A stretch of DNA of 5,074 bases from Prevotellaceae bacterium (GTDB lineage: Bacteria > Bacteroidota > Bacteroidia > Bacteroidales > Bacteroidaceae), in contig JAUNIK010000229.1 in the NCBI GenBank assembly GCA_030523505.1, positions 1-5,074 on the forward strand, in the 5' to 3' direction. Below the pieces are notes generated by a model that worked only from the letters and a program-made list of their open reading frames with translations, had not been told where the DNA came from and did no database searches. Below are positions 4,080-5,074 of the stretch, piece after piece; position 1 is the first letter of the stretch, and the number at the start of each line of letters is the position of its first letter. A program made the position numbers and the translations under genes.

Positions 4080-5074
4080 ATGACAAACTTACGATTCCAG
4101 GTAGTGGAAGAGGCTTTCGCCAAGCGACCTCTCGAAGTACCAGCTCCTGCGGAGCGCCCATCAGAGTTCTTCGGCAAGAAGGTGTTCAACCGCCAGAAGA
4201 TGTACAAATATCTCGACCGCCGTGTCTATGAGCAACTCATCGATGTCATCGACAATGGCGTGCGTCTCGACCGTAGCATAGCCGATGCTGTGGCAAAGGG
4301 CATGAAGCAATGGGCCGACGAGAACGGAGTAACCCACTACACTCACTGGTTTCAGCCACTGACCGAAGGTACTGCCGAGAAGCATGATGCCTTCGTGGAG
4401 CACGATGGCAAGGGTGGTATGATCGAGGAGTTCTCGGGCAAATTGTTAGTACAGCAGGAGCCTGACGCCTCTTCATTCCCTTCGGGCGGTATCCGCTCTA
4501 CCTTCGAGGCTCGTGGCTATTCTGCATGGGACCCTACATCACCTGTGTTCATCATCGACGACACATTGTGTATCCCAACGGTGTTCATCTCTTACACTGG
4601 CGAGGCTCTCGACTACAAGGCTCCCCTCCTGAAGTCACTTCGTGCAGTGAACGAGGCTGGCAAGGCTGTGGCTCAGTATTTCTATCCTGAGGTAAAGAAG
4701 GTCACCACCAACCTGGGCTGGGAGCAGGAGTATTTCCTCGTTGACGAGGGTCTCTACTCGGCTCGCCCTGACTTGCTCCTCACTGGTCGTACGCTCCTCG
4801 GTCATGACTCGGCAAAAGACCAGCAGATGGACGACCATTACTTCGGTACTATCCCTGATCGCGTTCAGGCATTTATGAAGGATCTTGAGATTCAGGCTCT
4901 CGAACTGGCAATTCCTTGCAAGACTCGTCACAACGAGGTTGCACCAAATCAGTTTGAGATTGCTCCAATCTTCGAGGAGGCAAACATCGCCAACGACCAT
5001 AACATGCTCCTCATGTCGCTCATGAAGCGTGTGGCTCGCAAGCATGGTTTCCGCGTACTGCTCCACGAGAAGCC
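4080..5074 (+). CDS. glnN: Type III glutamine synthetase, N-terminal part (3' partial)
   Basis: GlnN makes glutamine from glutamate, ammonia and ATP in the cytoplasm and is the main ammonia-assimilating synthetase in many Bacteroidota. The ATG at 4080 opens with MTNLRFQVVEEAF, the family's usual start, and 331 codons are visible before the window edge; the family is about 730 residues, so more than half is missing. Characteristic GSIII motifs appear in order: HYTHWFQPLTEGTAEKHDAF (86-105), FSGKLLVQQEPDASSFPSGG (118-137), RSTFEARGYSAWDPTSPVF (139-157), GWEQEYFLVD (213-222, with E215 and E217 as likely metal ligands), KTRHNEVAPNQFE (281-293) and HGFRVLLHEK (322-331). There is no frameshift or missing motif. 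The leader is A-rich with no Shine-Dalgarno. It is transcribed away from the coiled-coil gene from its own promoter at 3991; nitrogen regulation is expected from the family but not shown here. Confidence 0.97.
   Translation, partial: MTNLRFQVVEEAFAKRPLEVPAPAERPSEFFGKKVFNRQKMYKYLDRRVYEQLIDVIDNGVRLDRSIADAVAKGMKQWADENGVTHYTHWFQPLTEGTAEKHDAFVEHDGKGGMIEEFSGKLLVQQEPDASSFPSGGIRSTFEARGYSAWDPTSPVFIIDDTLCIPTVFISYTGEALDYKAPLLKSLRAVNEAGKAVAQYFYPEVKKVTTNLGWEQEYFLVDEGLYSARPDLLLTGRTLLGHDSAKDQQMDDHYFGTIPDRVQAFMKDLEIQALELAIPCKTRHNEVAPNQFEIAPIFEEANIANDHNMLLMSLMKRVARKHGFRVLLHEK

Noticed and set aside
4635..5066. Minus-strand 143-residue frame inside glnN
   Set aside because: It is antisense to a fully conserved GSIII coding region and is explained by codon bias.

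Overview
The window looks like chromosomal DNA from a Bacteroidota species, most likely Prevotella or a close relative in the Prevotellaceae. Four things point there. The tmRNA encodes the Bacteroidales-type tag GENNYALAA. A partial type III glutamine synthetase (GlnN) is present. Three promoter -7 boxes read TAACTTTG, fitting the Bacteroidota consensus TAnnTTTG. The start codons follow A-rich leaders without a clear Shine-Dalgarno. No mobile-element gene, CRISPR array or rRNA is visible.

Layout from left to right. Positions 1-2429 hold the 3' part (nearly all) of a gene for a large exported modular beta-sandwich protein; its start codon lies just outside the window. A strong terminator follows at 2455-2491. 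Positions 2492-2702 hold a probable promoter and a GC-rich, hairpin-rich leader for ssrA. The tmRNA gene occupies 2703-3099, with a UUCG-loop terminator immediately after it. Positions 3106-3254 are an odd segment of about 149 bp, bounded by a repeat of the tmRNA 3' end, containing palindromes and ending against a second, bidirectional terminator. On the minus strand, 3365-3817 is a small exported coiled-coil protein gene with a single in-frame TAA in the middle; it has a textbook promoter at 3854-3884. The last gene, glnN (4080 to window end, truncated), has a -7 box embedded in a 7-bp inverted repeat.

The genes do not form an operon. Each is a separate transcription unit with its own promoter or terminator: ssrA and the coiled-coil gene converge on a shared terminator, and the coiled-coil gene and glnN diverge. 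Functions are unrelated: cell-surface or secreted protein, ribosome rescue, unknown envelope protein, and ammonia assimilation.

The most notable points are the partial second copy of the ssrA 3' end (candidate integration scar), the nonsense codon splitting the His-periodic coiled-coil gene, and the inverted repeat over the glnN promoter. I see no gene cluster that would amount to a new multi-gene system.
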